From Chrysomallon squamiferum (taxonomy: Eukaryota > Mollusca > Gastropoda > Neomphalida > Peltospiridae), in NCBI GenBank assembly GCA_012295275.1, contig CM022665.1:25960446-26024445 (forward strand): DNA of 64,000 nt, read 5' to 3'. The notes under the pieces were generated by a model. That model made no database searches. It saw only the letters and a program-made list of their open reading frames with translations, and had not been told where the DNA came from. Position numbers and translations under genes: made by a program. The stretch's first letter is position 1. Every line of letters begins with the position of its first letter. Shown in pieces: positions 51,100 through 62,718 of the stretch.

Positions 51100-51420
51100 C
51101 TTAAATTAGATCTAATGAAAGCCCATCAATCAAAAAGAGAGAGAGGTAAAGAATAAAGAATCTGGCAAGAAGCCAGTCAGTGTAATATTTGATAACATAA
51201 GAAATTGTCCAATCCTTTCCTTTCTCGCCTCGGATCCATTTTACTGCTATATGGGAAATCGATAGAACTCAAGACCCATCTTTGATGAAAATGAGCAACT
51301 CCAAATTCATAACATTGGTATTATTTTATCCCTTCCATTATGTTGTGCACAGCCAACCAGCAACAGGGTGTAATGGAGGATTAATGAAGGTTTATAATTC
51401 AGATGCTGTCCACCTCTTTA
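51100..51420. promoter_or_regulatory. non-repetitive island with local CpGs
   Basis: Balanced sequence with a local cluster of CpGs (CTCGCCTCGGATCC near 51,223 and ATCGATAG near 51,258) in a CpG-poor neighbourhood. On the minus strand AAAATGGATCCGAGGCG gives a well-placed ATG and the frame MDPRRERKGLDNF, ending after about 20 codons with no good donor. It may be a regulatory element or an untranslated exon. Confidence 0.2.
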
Positions 51421-51479
51421 TTTTGTGTGTTAGTGAAATGTAGTAACTAATTGTAGTTGTGGTTGTGCAAATATTATGA

Positions 51480-51670
51480 TGTAATAACAATAACAATAAT
51501 AATAATAATAATAATAATAATATAAATAATAATAAATTATTAATAATTATAGTAAAAATAAAATAATAATAATAATAATAATAATGAAGGAAAATAATGA
51601 TGATAATTATGATGATAATGATAAGAAACATAACAATAACAGTAATAAAATTATAGTAATAATAAATGCA
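51480..51670. repeat. AAT triplet-rich region
   Basis: Imperfect AAT, AAC and GAT triplets. Confidence 0.92.
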
Positions 51671-51879
51671 CTGTACGTCCACTGTTAATAATAACACTAT
51701 TAGCAATAACAATAATAATTATTAAAACGTAACAGTTCATTATAAGAGAAGTAACAGTAGTTGTTATTACACAAATAGTTAAAAATTAAATAAATACTTA
51801 TCCAAAAAATGTGTTCAAATTTGTTTAAAGTGGTGATAACTACAACCATGACATGACAAAAATAATATCACAATAACGA

Positions 51880-52235
51880 TAATAATAATAATAATTGTAA
51901 TACCAACAGTAGCACTGGTGGTGATGGCATTAGGAATAGTATTAACAGAGTAGATTTACACTAGTGTAACACTATTAGCAGTAGCAGCTGCAGAAGCTGT
52001 AGTAGCTAAAGTAGAAGTAATAATAATGAAGGTAGTATTAGTCATGTTGTAAATAAATAAATAAATATAATAATAATTATCATTATTATTATCATCGTCA
52101 TCATTATAATAGTAATAGTAGTAGTGGTAGTAATAGTAATGGAAGTGTAATAGTAGCATGGTAATATTCATAAGAGTAGTAGTAATGGTAGAAGTAGTAG
52201 TAGTAGTAGTAGCTGTACTAATAGTGTAGCAGTAG
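51880..52235. repeat. AAT/AGT triplet-rich region
   Basis: Imperfect ATA, GTA, AGC and ATC triplets over about 350 bp, ending with nine GTA units near 52,190-52,215. Confidence 0.88.
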
Positions 52236-52869
52236 CAATAAACTGAACTGTATAAAAATAAAATATTATAATTAAAATTAAAATGAAAGAATTACATATA
52301 TTTCTGTAAGAACAATGGTTCTAATTAAAACACTAATAAGTTATTTTCAAAATAATTACAAAATGTCACAAAATGATATAGATCCTGACAAGTAATTCTT
52401 CAAGTTCTCCCATCTCTCTAATAACATTACCTGTAATTAACAAACATTTTTTCACACCTGAAAACAAATCATTAATTTCTGAAGGGGAAAAATCTATAAC
52501 ATTTTGCATGAATGTTCTAATTAGAAACAAATGATCAATTCTATTTCTGGTCTTCATTAACTCATCACGGAAGATCAAGAAGGACAATTTTATCATTTGT
52601 CAGATGCTGTCACATTGTAGCAATATTTTAATAATTTTACATTGCTTAAATCAGAAGAAATCATAATAGGATTTGTGCATGAGAAATATTTGTATTTCAT
52701 TATCAGGCCATCTGAAATGATATTAACTTATGCAAAACGAAGCTTTTCAAGCAATCTGCTTACATATATTTTGGCAGGCCAGCTAACCAATAACATAACA
52801 TAAAAATACATGTTTATTTTTAACCATTCCAAATATTATGAAATTATCTCTAATTCAGTGGTAGAAATG

Positions 52870-53240
52870 ATAAGTTAAAACTTCAGTACTCTTCAATATT
52901 ATACATCAGATTTTTTCTCTGCCAGTCATGATGTGGTGCACACATGTTATGGCATACACATTAGAAAAGGTATGTCTAAAGATCAGTACTCCTCAATATA
53001 TTACCCATCAGATTTTTCCTGTTCTACCCTGTACTCAGTGACTGTAGCAAAGGTTGTGGTTTATGTAATATATATGTGTTAGAAATGATAATTCCAAAGA
53101 TCAGTATTCTTACATATTACTCATCAGATTTTACCTGTTCCAGTCAATAGCCAGTGATCAATGAATCAAACTCTGTGGTATATGTTATCCTGCAGTATGT
53201 GTTTTGGAAAGACAAACTGAAATTAGTCATTAGTTGTAGT
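52870..53240. repeat. degenerate tandem array, about 110-bp unit, 3 copies
   Basis: Copies share AAGATCAGTACTCCTCAATA, TTACCCATCAGATTTT and CCTGTTCCAGTC, followed by TGTGGTATATGT and TTAGAAATG. Confidence 0.75.
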
Positions 53241-53482
53241 ATCTAAGGAAATGTGACTCTCTTTAAAACAACTGTGTTAAAATTATAAATAACAACCAAA
53301 TAACTTTTAACATATAAAACTGGGATATCATCAAACCATTATTCAGTATATTTTTAACATCTCTGCACATTTTTTAAATATTATTATTATTATCTTCTTC
53401 TTTTTTTTTCTTTTTTTTTAAAGTATTGTTTATTTATTTATTTTCATAACTCTGATATTAACATGCAAAATGAAGCTTTTCA

Positions 53483-53541
53483 TTGTAATATATTTGCATT
53501 AAATTAATCATTTTTATTAATTTAATGCAAATATATTACAA
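53483..53541. repeat. perfect 26-bp inverted repeat, 7-nt loop
   Basis: Arms at 53,483-53,508 and 53,516-53,541 are exact reverse complements, separated by CATTTTT. Each arm contains ATTTGCAT/ATGCAAAT, the octamer recognised by POU-domain factors, next to ATTAAT homeodomain-like sites. As RNA or single-stranded DNA it would fold into a 26-bp hairpin. Confidence 0.95.
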
Positions 53542-54871
53542 CGATATACTATAACAATGTTGCTACAGATTGATAGATGGATCAACAGATATAGATTAAA
53601 AATAAACAAGTCAAAGTAGATGTTAAAAAAAAGAAAAAATTACTATTTATATAAAAATAACTATTGTGTTTTGAAATATTTTATTTATTTATTTTCATGT
53701 TTTTTTCCTTTTTGCTATTTTTTTCCAAGTGTAATTACCACTGATTAAACAAGTATTCTTGAATTATTAAAAACAAAACACAAAACAATATTTATTAATT
53801 TTATTCTTTTTTTTTTTTTTTTCTTTTTTTTAAATGCGAAATAATTTGTCTCTACAAACACTAAAATTAGACACAGTGTTTAAATAATACAAAAATTATA
53901 CTTGAAATATGTAAATCTATGCATCTTGTCACAGGGTTGTTGATGCATGTCACAGGTAGTAAAAATGTCACAGCAGGTGTTGGTTATTTATTATAAAACA
54001 CACTTTGTAATGTTTTAATTATAAAAAGAAAAAAGGGAAAATTTCATTCCATGCATTCAAATATATTTCATTTACAGAAATAGACAAATGCTTTGAACAA
54101 AAATTATTATTACTATTTTTTTTTTTTTTTTAAATGTGACTGATAAATATGTGTTTGTCAAGAATACTTTTGGTCCCAAAGATAGCAAATCAGTCACAGA
54201 CTGGCAAAAAAGGTATTACAGGTATCCAAGTATTTATCCTGCAAGCTTGGAACCAGGGGTTGATAAAATTTCAGAATTTTTCTGTTTTCTGGACCAAGGC
54301 ATAATAAATAATTAAAATATAAAATAAAAAAGGATAGTGATGGTTGTCTGAAGCTGGTTCTTGTAGTAATATTCAAATACAATCAGGTTCTTTCATTAAT
54401 ATTAATTTGAGCTAGATGTCACAAGATGTAGGCAGAGTTGGGAAGTTTAACTATTATTATTGTTGTTGTTATTAAAATATTATAATTATTATAATTTTTA
54501 TTTTTTTTCTTATTATTATTATCAAATTTAATTTTGATGTTATTGTTTATTTCAGTGAAGTAACTACTGGTTAAATATTTCATCTTTCCCTGTCTTACAT
54601 TATAACATAAACTAATTCATTTTAAGAAAATCCTTTTTTTTTTTTTTTTTTTAAAATTTTAGTTATGTATTTATTCATAAAAAGAAAACCTTAATAATAA
54701 TTGAAATATTGATCAAAATGGAAAAAGAAAGATGGTGCAATAAATAAATAAAAACAGTATCATATATAATAATAAAAAGAAGAAAAATGTTAAAACATTG
54801 TGTTGGAGGAATATTTATGATAGTTTTGAAATAGAACATAAAAAGATGAAGACAAAACAACTGAAGAAATA

Positions 54872-55012
54872 ACATGGGTGTCTTTAAACTAAAACAGTGA
54901 TGGTATCACATGGGTATCTTTAAAACAGTGAAGAATTTATATGGATATTTGGAAACTAGAACAGTGAAGGATTTACATGGATATCTGGAAACTAGAACAG
55001 CTAAGGAATCAC
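54872..55012. repeat. tandem array, about 36-bp unit, 4 copies
   Basis: Copies of ACATGGATATCTGGAAACTA, GAACAGTGAAGGATTT with small differences. Confidence 0.88.
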
Positions 55013-55074
55013 TTGAAAGTGCTTCCTCTGTGAATTGATTTGACCCAGTAATAAAAATAAGGAGATAATTCTTT

Positions 55075-55325
55075 CTGAGAGCTGTTTATGCTTCAAACCA
55101 GCCACTGTAATCTCCAGCAAACTGAAGCAGTGGAGCTGAAGCCAACACCAGGCAACCCAATACCTAGCACTTCACTGCTGTGGGATTTATGCAACTCCAC
55201 AACGGGTTGATTGCCACTCCAGTCTGACAACAGGCAGACAATAAAATCAACCAATGAGACGTCCTGTTACATTAGTGATTTGGGTTCCAAGTCAGATGTC
55301 GGAGCCATCCAAACTCAGACAAACT
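55075..55325. promoter_or_regulatory. GC-richer non-repetitive island
   Basis: One of the least AT-rich stretches in the window, containing AACCAGCCACTGTAATCTCC, CACTTCACTGCTGTGGG and ACCAATGAGACGTCCTG (a CCAAT box near 55,253 beside a GACGTC core). It precedes a 23-base T run. No exon is evident. It may be an enhancer or an old retroposon whose tail is the T run (read on the minus strand). Confidence 0.25.
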
Positions 55326-55330
55326 GATTT

Positions 55331-55386
55331 TTTTTTTTTTTTTTTTTTTTTTTGATTTTATTATTTTTTAAATATTTACCTATTTC

Positions 55387-55427
<41 letters not shown>

Positions 55428-55440
55428 TTATCATTAATTT
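55331..55440. repeat. poly-T and (ATTT)n
   Basis: T run at 55,330-55,353, then about nine ATTT units at 55,390-55,424. Confidence 0.95.
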
Positions 55441-56409
55441 TTTTTTTAAATTATCACCAGTACAGTTCATTTCTTATTTCTTTTCTTTCAATGAGTTTCA
55501 TGTTTGTCTTTGTTTTTTTCTGGGTTTTTTTTTGTTTTTTTTTTTGTTTTTTTTTTTATCAGAAAGAAATTGCTGTATGTTCCAGTAAGAAATAAATGTT
55601 TTAAAAAAGCAAAAGTTATCTGACTTAATGTTTACACATATTGAAATCTGTCCTTGATCATATCTTTCAGGTGATAAACAAAAAGATATATATTGTTTAC
55701 GTATTAGATTACCTTTTTAATGAAAGTCTTTGATCCAGATAAACATACACACACACACACATGCATACACATATACACCCATACACAAACATATATACAC
55801 ACGTGCACCCAAACACATGCACACACATGTACATACATACATCAGACATAATTCAGTGAATTCAGTATGTATATATACATCATACATTTTTATTATCATA
55901 TATTTGGGAAACTGGATCAGTAAGTAACATTCATTCACTGAGAGGCTTTGTGAGGAATATTTCAAACTTTTGACTTTCAGAGATAGACAGTAATGGTTAT
56001 TCATGTCCTTGGAAACAGGTTTCATTATTTAGATAGAAGGTTCAAAAAGTCAAAATACACAGTATTAAAAAATTTTATTTTTGTTGCATATCTGGTTTTA
56101 ACAATGTTTTATTATGTTTAACCTGTATGTAATTTAAATGCACCATAAATACATAATTAAATAAACAGAAAAAATTACTCGTTTTTTTTATTTTGCCTCG
56201 GAGAGCCATGAACAATAAAGAATGTGTGCATTTATTACCAAGTCTGTTCAATGTATAAATTGTCACTGTTATTAATCTTTCAGGTGTCTCAATTTATTTT
56301 ACTAACGCTATCACATATGCGACAAATTGGAGATAAATATGTTATACTGAACAGTAATTATCTGTGTTTTATGGACACATTTTTGGGTGTAAAATTCACA
56401 CAGATACTT

Positions 56410-56430
56410 CTCTCTCTCTCTTTATATATC

Positions 56431-56511
<81 letters not shown>
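56410..56511. repeat. compound CT / AT / (AG)29 microsatellite
   Basis: A short CT run, an AT run (56,430-56,454) and a perfect AG run (56,454-56,511). The CT and AG blocks are mutual complements and could pair. Confidence 0.97.
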
Positions 56512-56516
<5 letters not shown>

Positions 56517-56629
56517 TGGGTTGATCACTATGTATATGTATGTGTGTGCGTGCATGTATGTACAAATTTATATTATACCTACCATGCCAGTGGGAAAAAC
56601 GTTTTAATGAAATCTAACCCACATCAACA

Positions 56630-56825
56630 TCAATGAATAAAGCCTAGCTGGCAATGACTTCACGTAATTTGAAAATATTGATAAAATCATTCGGTGGAAA
56701 ATTCATCCACCGGATAGTATTAACACAGACAAATATTGCTGCTTATTTAGTGTGGGCTATGCACATGATATATGACAGCCTCCAAGATGAGACTGCTTGG
56801 TGACTGAGATTAAATCTTTACAAGA
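56630..56825. promoter_or_regulatory. non-repetitive island, candidate intronic element
   Basis: Contains CACGTAATTTG, ATTGATAAAATCATTCGGTGG and ATCCACCGGATAG, with three CpGs. The TCGGTGGA/TCCACCGG pieces form a short inverted repeat (GGTGGA at 56,693 and TCCACC at 56,705). Confidence 0.22.
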
Positions 56826-57479
56826 AGAAGATAATGATGAATTTTTTTTTTTTTTTCACAGCTTGTTTAGCTTTTAGTTATCTTTATGAAAAATAATGAT
56901 GATGATGATTTTTTTTTTTTTTTTTTTTTTGATTTTTTAAAAGTAATATGAATGTGATATGTGTAATAGGATTACATGTATTAACATTCCTGAAAAACTT
57001 TTATGGTAAAATCTGAATGCTAAATATATTTTCTTTTATAAATTACATTAATTAAAAAATAATAATAATAATAATAATGTCCCATAATTTCAGAAATTAT
57101 AATTCCTCAACAGATATATCAAGAATTAGTCAAATTTAAGGCTACAATATGTTAAAAAACAGAAAAATAATATAAGTAACAGAAATCCCAAGATAAAAAT
57201 ATTTTCTTTTTATAATTATTCAACTTTCCTTATTACCCATTTTTTTTACTTTTTGCTTTAATTAATTTTTACCAATTAGGTGAAGTAATTTTTATTTTAT
57301 TGTATTTATTTGTTTTGTTTTATCTGTTTATTTGTATATTCTTTTTATTATTATTATCATTATTATTATTTTATTATTTTTTATTTATTAAATTTTATAC
57401 TGGAATTCATTAAACACTTACTCATTCCTCCTCCCTTTTCATTCCTTCTTTAGAATTCTTTTTTTTTTCTTCTTAACTC

Positions 57480-57770
57480 AGTTCAAGTCAATTATTTAAT
57501 ATTTCAGCTGTGATGAATGAGTACAGAGCTAAAGATTTCAACATTGTCATGAATATTAGATGTGAAATATTTAATTTATTCTTCAGCTCGTTTCTGCAAC
57601 ATTCCACTTTGATTATGTAACATGGATTCTGTTTGCATTGTACAGTAATATTGATAAATGTCATTCAGCTAGAAATGCACCTGCTTCCTTTCACAGAATT
57701 GTTAACTGCTCATTCGAAAAACAACCCATGGCACTTTAAGTGTCACCAGTATTGGTTGAATTTGTGTGAT
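57480..57770. promoter_or_regulatory. non-repetitive island, candidate intronic element
   Basis: Balanced sequence with CAGCTG, CACCTG (E-boxes), TTTAAGTG (NK-homeodomain-like) and several ATTA cores. No coding frame stands out. Confidence 0.22.
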
Positions 57771-58504
57771 AATACCTAAATGTTTTGTTTTTTGTTAACG
57801 TAAATTACTTATCTGTCCTGTGATACATATTTTTAAATATTAACATGGGAATTTAAACAAGGATGTTGAGAAAAGGAAAACATGGTGATGTTTCCACAGC
57901 ACAGACCCCACACTTCTTGATAAGCAGTAAAGAGGGGATTTTCTGTTTCTTTTATATGCATTGTAATATAAAAGTTTTTTATTTTCATGGTCTTGTGTAA
58001 TTAGTTGACAAGCTTGCCTTCTGTGAAAAACAGTTTAATGATCACCTGAGATGAACTGATCCCATGACCAAACACATATCAAGAGTATGCTTCTGTAATG
58101 TTAATTCAGTCAATTTCTCGAAAAGTAGCAATAATTATGTAATGAAGATTTCAGATTTTTAAAAAAAAAACCAGTATATATATTCAGGCAAACTGAAATT
58201 TTAACTGAGGCTAATATGTTTGTTTTGAAACAATCTTCTTACCCCATAGCACACAATTTCCAAATAAATAATACAAAAAAACCCACAAGAATTCCAGAAT
58301 TATCACTTACGTTTCATAAACCAAGTATATTGTAATATTACAAGTAAATTTTAGGTATACAGTACAAAGGCCATAAAAACAAAAACTGATAATTTATTCA
58401 CATAATGGAAGGATCTGTACATTCTGGTATTTGGTGATCTACATATGTTTACAAGGCATTTACGAAAGTGAGGTCTTTGTCACTGTAGCTGCAATAATTT
58501 TCAA

Positions 58505-58595
58505 GATGATGATGATGATGATAATATAATAATAGTAATAATAATAATAATAATATTACAACAATAACAACAACAACAACAACAATAATAATAAA
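58505..58595. repeat. GAT/AAT/AAC triplet repeats
   Basis: Triplet run directly before the degenerate 165-240-bp array. Confidence 0.92.
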
Positions 58596-59330
58596 CACTC
58601 ATTGCTAAAAAGCATGCACAGTCTGTACCATGTAAAAAGAAGAAGATTAAAAAACATAATAATAGCAATAATTAAAAAACCCAGGAAAATATAGAAAACT
58701 TCTAAAATAATATTATACTGTTCTATTACGGAACCAAAAGTCAACATATGATTAGCAGTTATTAAATAAACAAAAGCAATCAAAAGGTTTGCTCCTACTT
58801 GAATCCATGTAATACATTTTATTTAATTTTTTTTTTTTTTTTTTTTTAAAGAAAAAGTAACCCCAGTGAAAATGGAATAATAACATAATGAACTGAAAAT
58901 TAAAGTGTTTTATTAATGCATGTAATTATTAAATAAACAAAAACAACACTGGTTAGGAAAAAATGCAAAGCTTGTTCCCACCCTGAATCCAAGCAATTGT
59001 ATTTATTTATTTATTTATTTATTATTTCTTTTTTTCTTCCTCTTCTTCTTCTTCTTTTTTTTTTTTTTTTTTTTTTTTTTCTTTTAGAAAAAAGAAGACG
59101 AAGAACATTTAAAAATATCATAACGTCAAGTTGTGTCCAGAAAATCAACATTTTTCAGTAATAATTATTAAATAAACAAAAATAGCATTAATTGGTTGGC
59201 AATAAAACCAGCAAGATTTTTTCTTATTCTGCATCCTAGTGATTTATTTATTTTATTTTATTTTATTTTTTTAAGAGAAAGAGGAACCTAGAAGAAGAAC
59301 CTCTAAAAATAACATGATCACGTCATGTAC
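58585..59330. repeat. degenerate tandem array, 165-240-bp unit, 4 copies
   Basis: ATTAAATAAACAAAA recurs at 58,761, 58,927 and 59,167, each followed by a CACTGGTTAGGAAAAAATGC-like segment, CTTGTTCCCACCCTGAATCC, a variable poly-T/ATTT block and an AGAAGAAG-A-CATTTAAAA segment. An earlier diverged copy begins near 58,590. Spacing varies with the T-run length. Confidence 0.75.
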
Positions 59331-59599
59331 CAAAGTATTTCGCAATAGCCTTGCCATCTGCTGCTAAGAACATAGTGTAAGCCAGGCCATAATGAAGACA
59401 AATATCTGTGTGGCATTCTGTCTATTGATTGTCCACTAAAACTTACAGCTCCACTTACTCACTTAAAACAAATCGCCAGTCAACCAGCAAAACCTGTGAG
59501 GTAATTTACCAAATAATGATAGTCATAAATTCTACACGTAAATTATCCCATAATTCACTTGGAACGGAAGGCTTAGCACAGCGGTTTTATCATTTATGG

Positions 59600-60000
59600 A
59601 AGAATGAAATCATCGATAATCCAGTGTTGTATGCAGGATTTAAAGCTATAGAAAATAGGATTTAGAGCTATAGAAATTATCATGTTGTTTGTTTGTTTTG
59701 TTGGTAATCTGGTGTCGTTTACAGGATTTAGACCTACAGAAAATAGGATGAATATCTATAGAAATTATCACTTTTATTTGACATGTTTATAATTTAAAGT
59801 TATATACAGGATTTAAATCTAAATAAAATAGGATTGAGATGTTTAGAAAATAGTAATAAAAATTTGCACACAGGATTTACATTAATAGAAAATTTATAAT
59901 TGTTTGTTGTGGAGAAATCCAGAGTTTATACACAGAATATCATATTGTTTGTTAAATTGTTTTATACATGATTTAGTGCCATAGAAAATAGTCTTTATAT
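59600..60000. repeat. degenerate tandem array, about 90-100-bp unit
   Basis: Four to five copies around ACAGGATTTAGA, CTATAGAAAATAGGATT and AATTATCATGTTGTTTG. Confidence 0.72.
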
Positions 60001-60066
60001 CTTTAATTAACCTTATTTAATATTAACAGCCGTTAGAAATCAAATATATCATTTTTATAAAGTTAC

Positions 60067-60150
60067 CTCAGTCGGCTCTCTACACAATTTACTGTTAGAC
60101 AGCACTGAAAGAACCAATCAGTGCCTTTGATACAGCAGACGTCGAACAGT
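60067..60150 (-). other. possible 5' untranslated exon end
   Basis: On the minus strand, GACTGAG is followed by GTAACT at 60,066-60,061, a fair donor. The sequence before it has a CCAAT box within about 50 bp (60,114-60,118 on the plus strand) and lies at the CpG boundary. No start codon continues into exon A in frame. Evidence is only positional. Confidence 0.15.
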
Positions 60151-60292
60151 CTTTGGAATGGGTAAAAAAATTCAAAGCATGAACACACGAAGGATTGATC
60201 CTGATTTTTATGAAGCCAAAAAACTCCCTCTTGTTACTCAGTTACGTTTGATCTGGACGTGTTAGAAGACAGATAATACATACGAAAAATAT

Positions 60293-60296
<4 letters not shown>

Positions 60297-60358
<62 letters not shown>

Positions 60359-60360
60359 TG
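60297..60360. repeat. (TG)n microsatellite
   Basis: About 27 TG units, one TA interruption, then four more. Confidence 0.97.
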
Positions 60361-60379
60361 AATTTTTTTTTAAATGTAT

Positions 60380-60468
60380 AAAAAAATAATAAAACAGCAA
60401 TAAACACTAACGATAATAACAATACCAACAACAACAACTACAACAACAACAACAACAAAAACAATGAC

Positions 60469-60510
<42 letters not shown>

Positions 60511-60515
60511 TTAAA
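60380..60515. repeat. AAC and AAT triplet repeats
   Basis: AAC units near 60,425-60,465 and about 14 AAT units at 60,470-60,511. Confidence 0.94.
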
Positions 60516-61929
60516 AAAAGTAAGTGATAAATTAAAATGTAAACTGATGCATATCAATCTTCTAATAAGAAGCGTATATTGAAGAAATGTAATCCACCTG
60601 TTAAACGTAAGCCAGCATAACAACACAGTTCAGTGTTTTCCCTTGAATTTTAAATAATAAATAATGTTTAGACGTCATCCAATGTTACCGGCATCACTGT
60701 CAGACAAAATGCTGATAATGCTTCATAAATTATTTTGCGTTTTAGAATGTCTATTTACTTGTTTTATACCCCAACGGGATAATAAAAGAAAGTATGTCTA
60801 AAATTTGATTTTGCATACCAGTGTCTTTTCTTTTCAACACCGTTTCTTCACAGCAATTTTCGATACTCGTATAATTTAAAAGAAAATTTATTTTATAGAA
60901 ATAAATATTTAATAATAAATATCGAAAACAAATGAAATTGTTAGTTAATAAATCGTATCGATGTACACGTTGAATTATTAAATACGGTCACCACGTTTAT
61001 TTCTCAAAAACACAAAAGCGTATTTCAGAATATAAACTTTACATGTTACATGCATAAATATATGCACAAATTGAAAAGAAATCAAATCAGACGTAAAATT
61101 GCTAGACGACAGTTCCCAAGAAACAAAACAAAACATTCCGATTTTTGTTCTTCTCTCTTTCATTTCTTGTAATAAATAAATAATGACCGTATTTGACTTC
61201 TTGGGTGTTATTGTTTTACGTTGCTTTTAAAAAAAGATAATGAAAATGGAGCTACATAGAGACTGTGTGAATGTATGTCATTTGTCAAAGTCTCGAGTGT
61301 TAAATAATAAACCGAAATACTTAATTATTACGATTAGGACAACACCCAGCAACTTCGATCTGTTAATAACGTAGCTAGCCTAACATACAAATTATTTTCT
61401 TCTCTTTCTTCTAACAGTTAAGCAAAAACATTAACAGAACTTTTATTTTTTTATTTATATATATATTTTTTTTTTTTTTGCTTTTTTAATTTATAAAATT
61501 AAACTAAATTATTATTATTATTTATTTTATCATGTTCCAAATATCCAAAGATACTCGATATATTCCGAGCCGAAACGTACAAAAAAAAAAACTCTTTTAA
61601 AATGATAATAATAATCAAATATTTCATGTAATGCTTTTGTTTTATTCTGTCATCTGCTTTCATCCTAGGAATAATAAGTTATAGGACTAGATTCTAGCAG
61701 AATCCCTGAGGCCAAATCAGCGTAACTTAAAGACGCTTGCCCTTTATAATCCGGGACTTCCTTTCCTTCGGGAGAGAGTATTTCCTCTTATAGAAACCTG
61801 TAACAGACTATGGATTGACCATCCGAAATTTATGTGGAAGTAGCAAAAATCAGGAAAATAAGATAAAATTTACGCTGAAAAAGCACAGAATTAAAGTTGT
61901 ACATTTAACTGTATTAAAATTTTTATTTT

Positions 61930-62045
61930 TATTTTCGATGATAATAATTATGATTATTTGTATTAAATTATCATCATAATCATTAATATAATAATAATAA
62001 TAAAATTATATGTATTAAATTATCATCATCATCGTGATCATCATG

Positions 62046-62077
<32 letters not shown>

Positions 62078-62080
62078 AAA
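61930..62080. repeat. AAT/ATC/ATT triplet repeats
   Basis: Imperfect triplets with ten ATT units at 62,046-62,076. The duplicated TGTATTAAATTATCATCAT (near 61,959 and 62,011) indicates a local duplication. Confidence 0.92.
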
Positions 62081-62708
62081 GATTAAAAATTCCATTTAAA
62101 ATGTCGAAGGTCTAGTATAACAGAAGCGAGATAAAACAGGAAAGTCATTTTATCTCTCGCGGCAGTAACACGACTTCAAGAAGATATGCAGTGTTGATGG
62201 TCCCTGAGCATTCAGTGAAGAAAATCAATTAAAACCCATCCAGCACCCTTGGGAATCGTTATGCACCGGATGTTATGATCAAATGGTTTATATCGCATTC
62301 CCTGCAAGTGATAGGTGAAGCATGTAAAGTGACTAGTTGGGACTATTTTCTGTTTAAGTGAAAAGTTTTCTAATGAAGCGGATGCAAAATTCAAATTACG
62401 TTTAATGTAATACAGGTTATATATATATATATATTCACACATTCACAGTTCATTTAGAATTTTAGCCTCATTAATGATAATATAACATAACAATAACGTT
62501 GTAGCGAAAAAAAACATTCTATGATCCATAGTTTGATAAGCTGCCGCTATGCGAGTATGCAAGAAGAATCCGCTAATGGTTTTCATGCTATATTAATAAT
62601 ACAAATTTCATCCATCGTATCAAGTTTAGATTTATGACGTATGATTTTTATAACGTATTAATCATATATTATTGGATAATGCACTATAGACAGCAAGTCC
62701 ACAAAACT

Positions 62709-62718
62709 CGCGCGCGTA

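Larger units (their letters stand above)
35409..60060 (-). other. presumed long 5' intron(s) of the RGS gene
   Basis: Repeat-rich, CpG-poor DNA upstream of exon A. I searched the minus strand for an exon ending in the expected aromatic-basic-Lys codons before a GT donor and found no convincing one. Stretches such as 38,160-39,700, 39,900-41,480, 41,800-42,180, 46,280-48,130 and 53,550-54,870 are AT-rich with homopolymer runs and no recognisable gene. Confidence 0.55.

Noticed and set aside
58310-58380. Possible upstream exon ending LVYET before GTAAGT
   Set aside because: It resembles the expected VY-containing end, but it leaves in phase 2, which would shift exon A out of frame.
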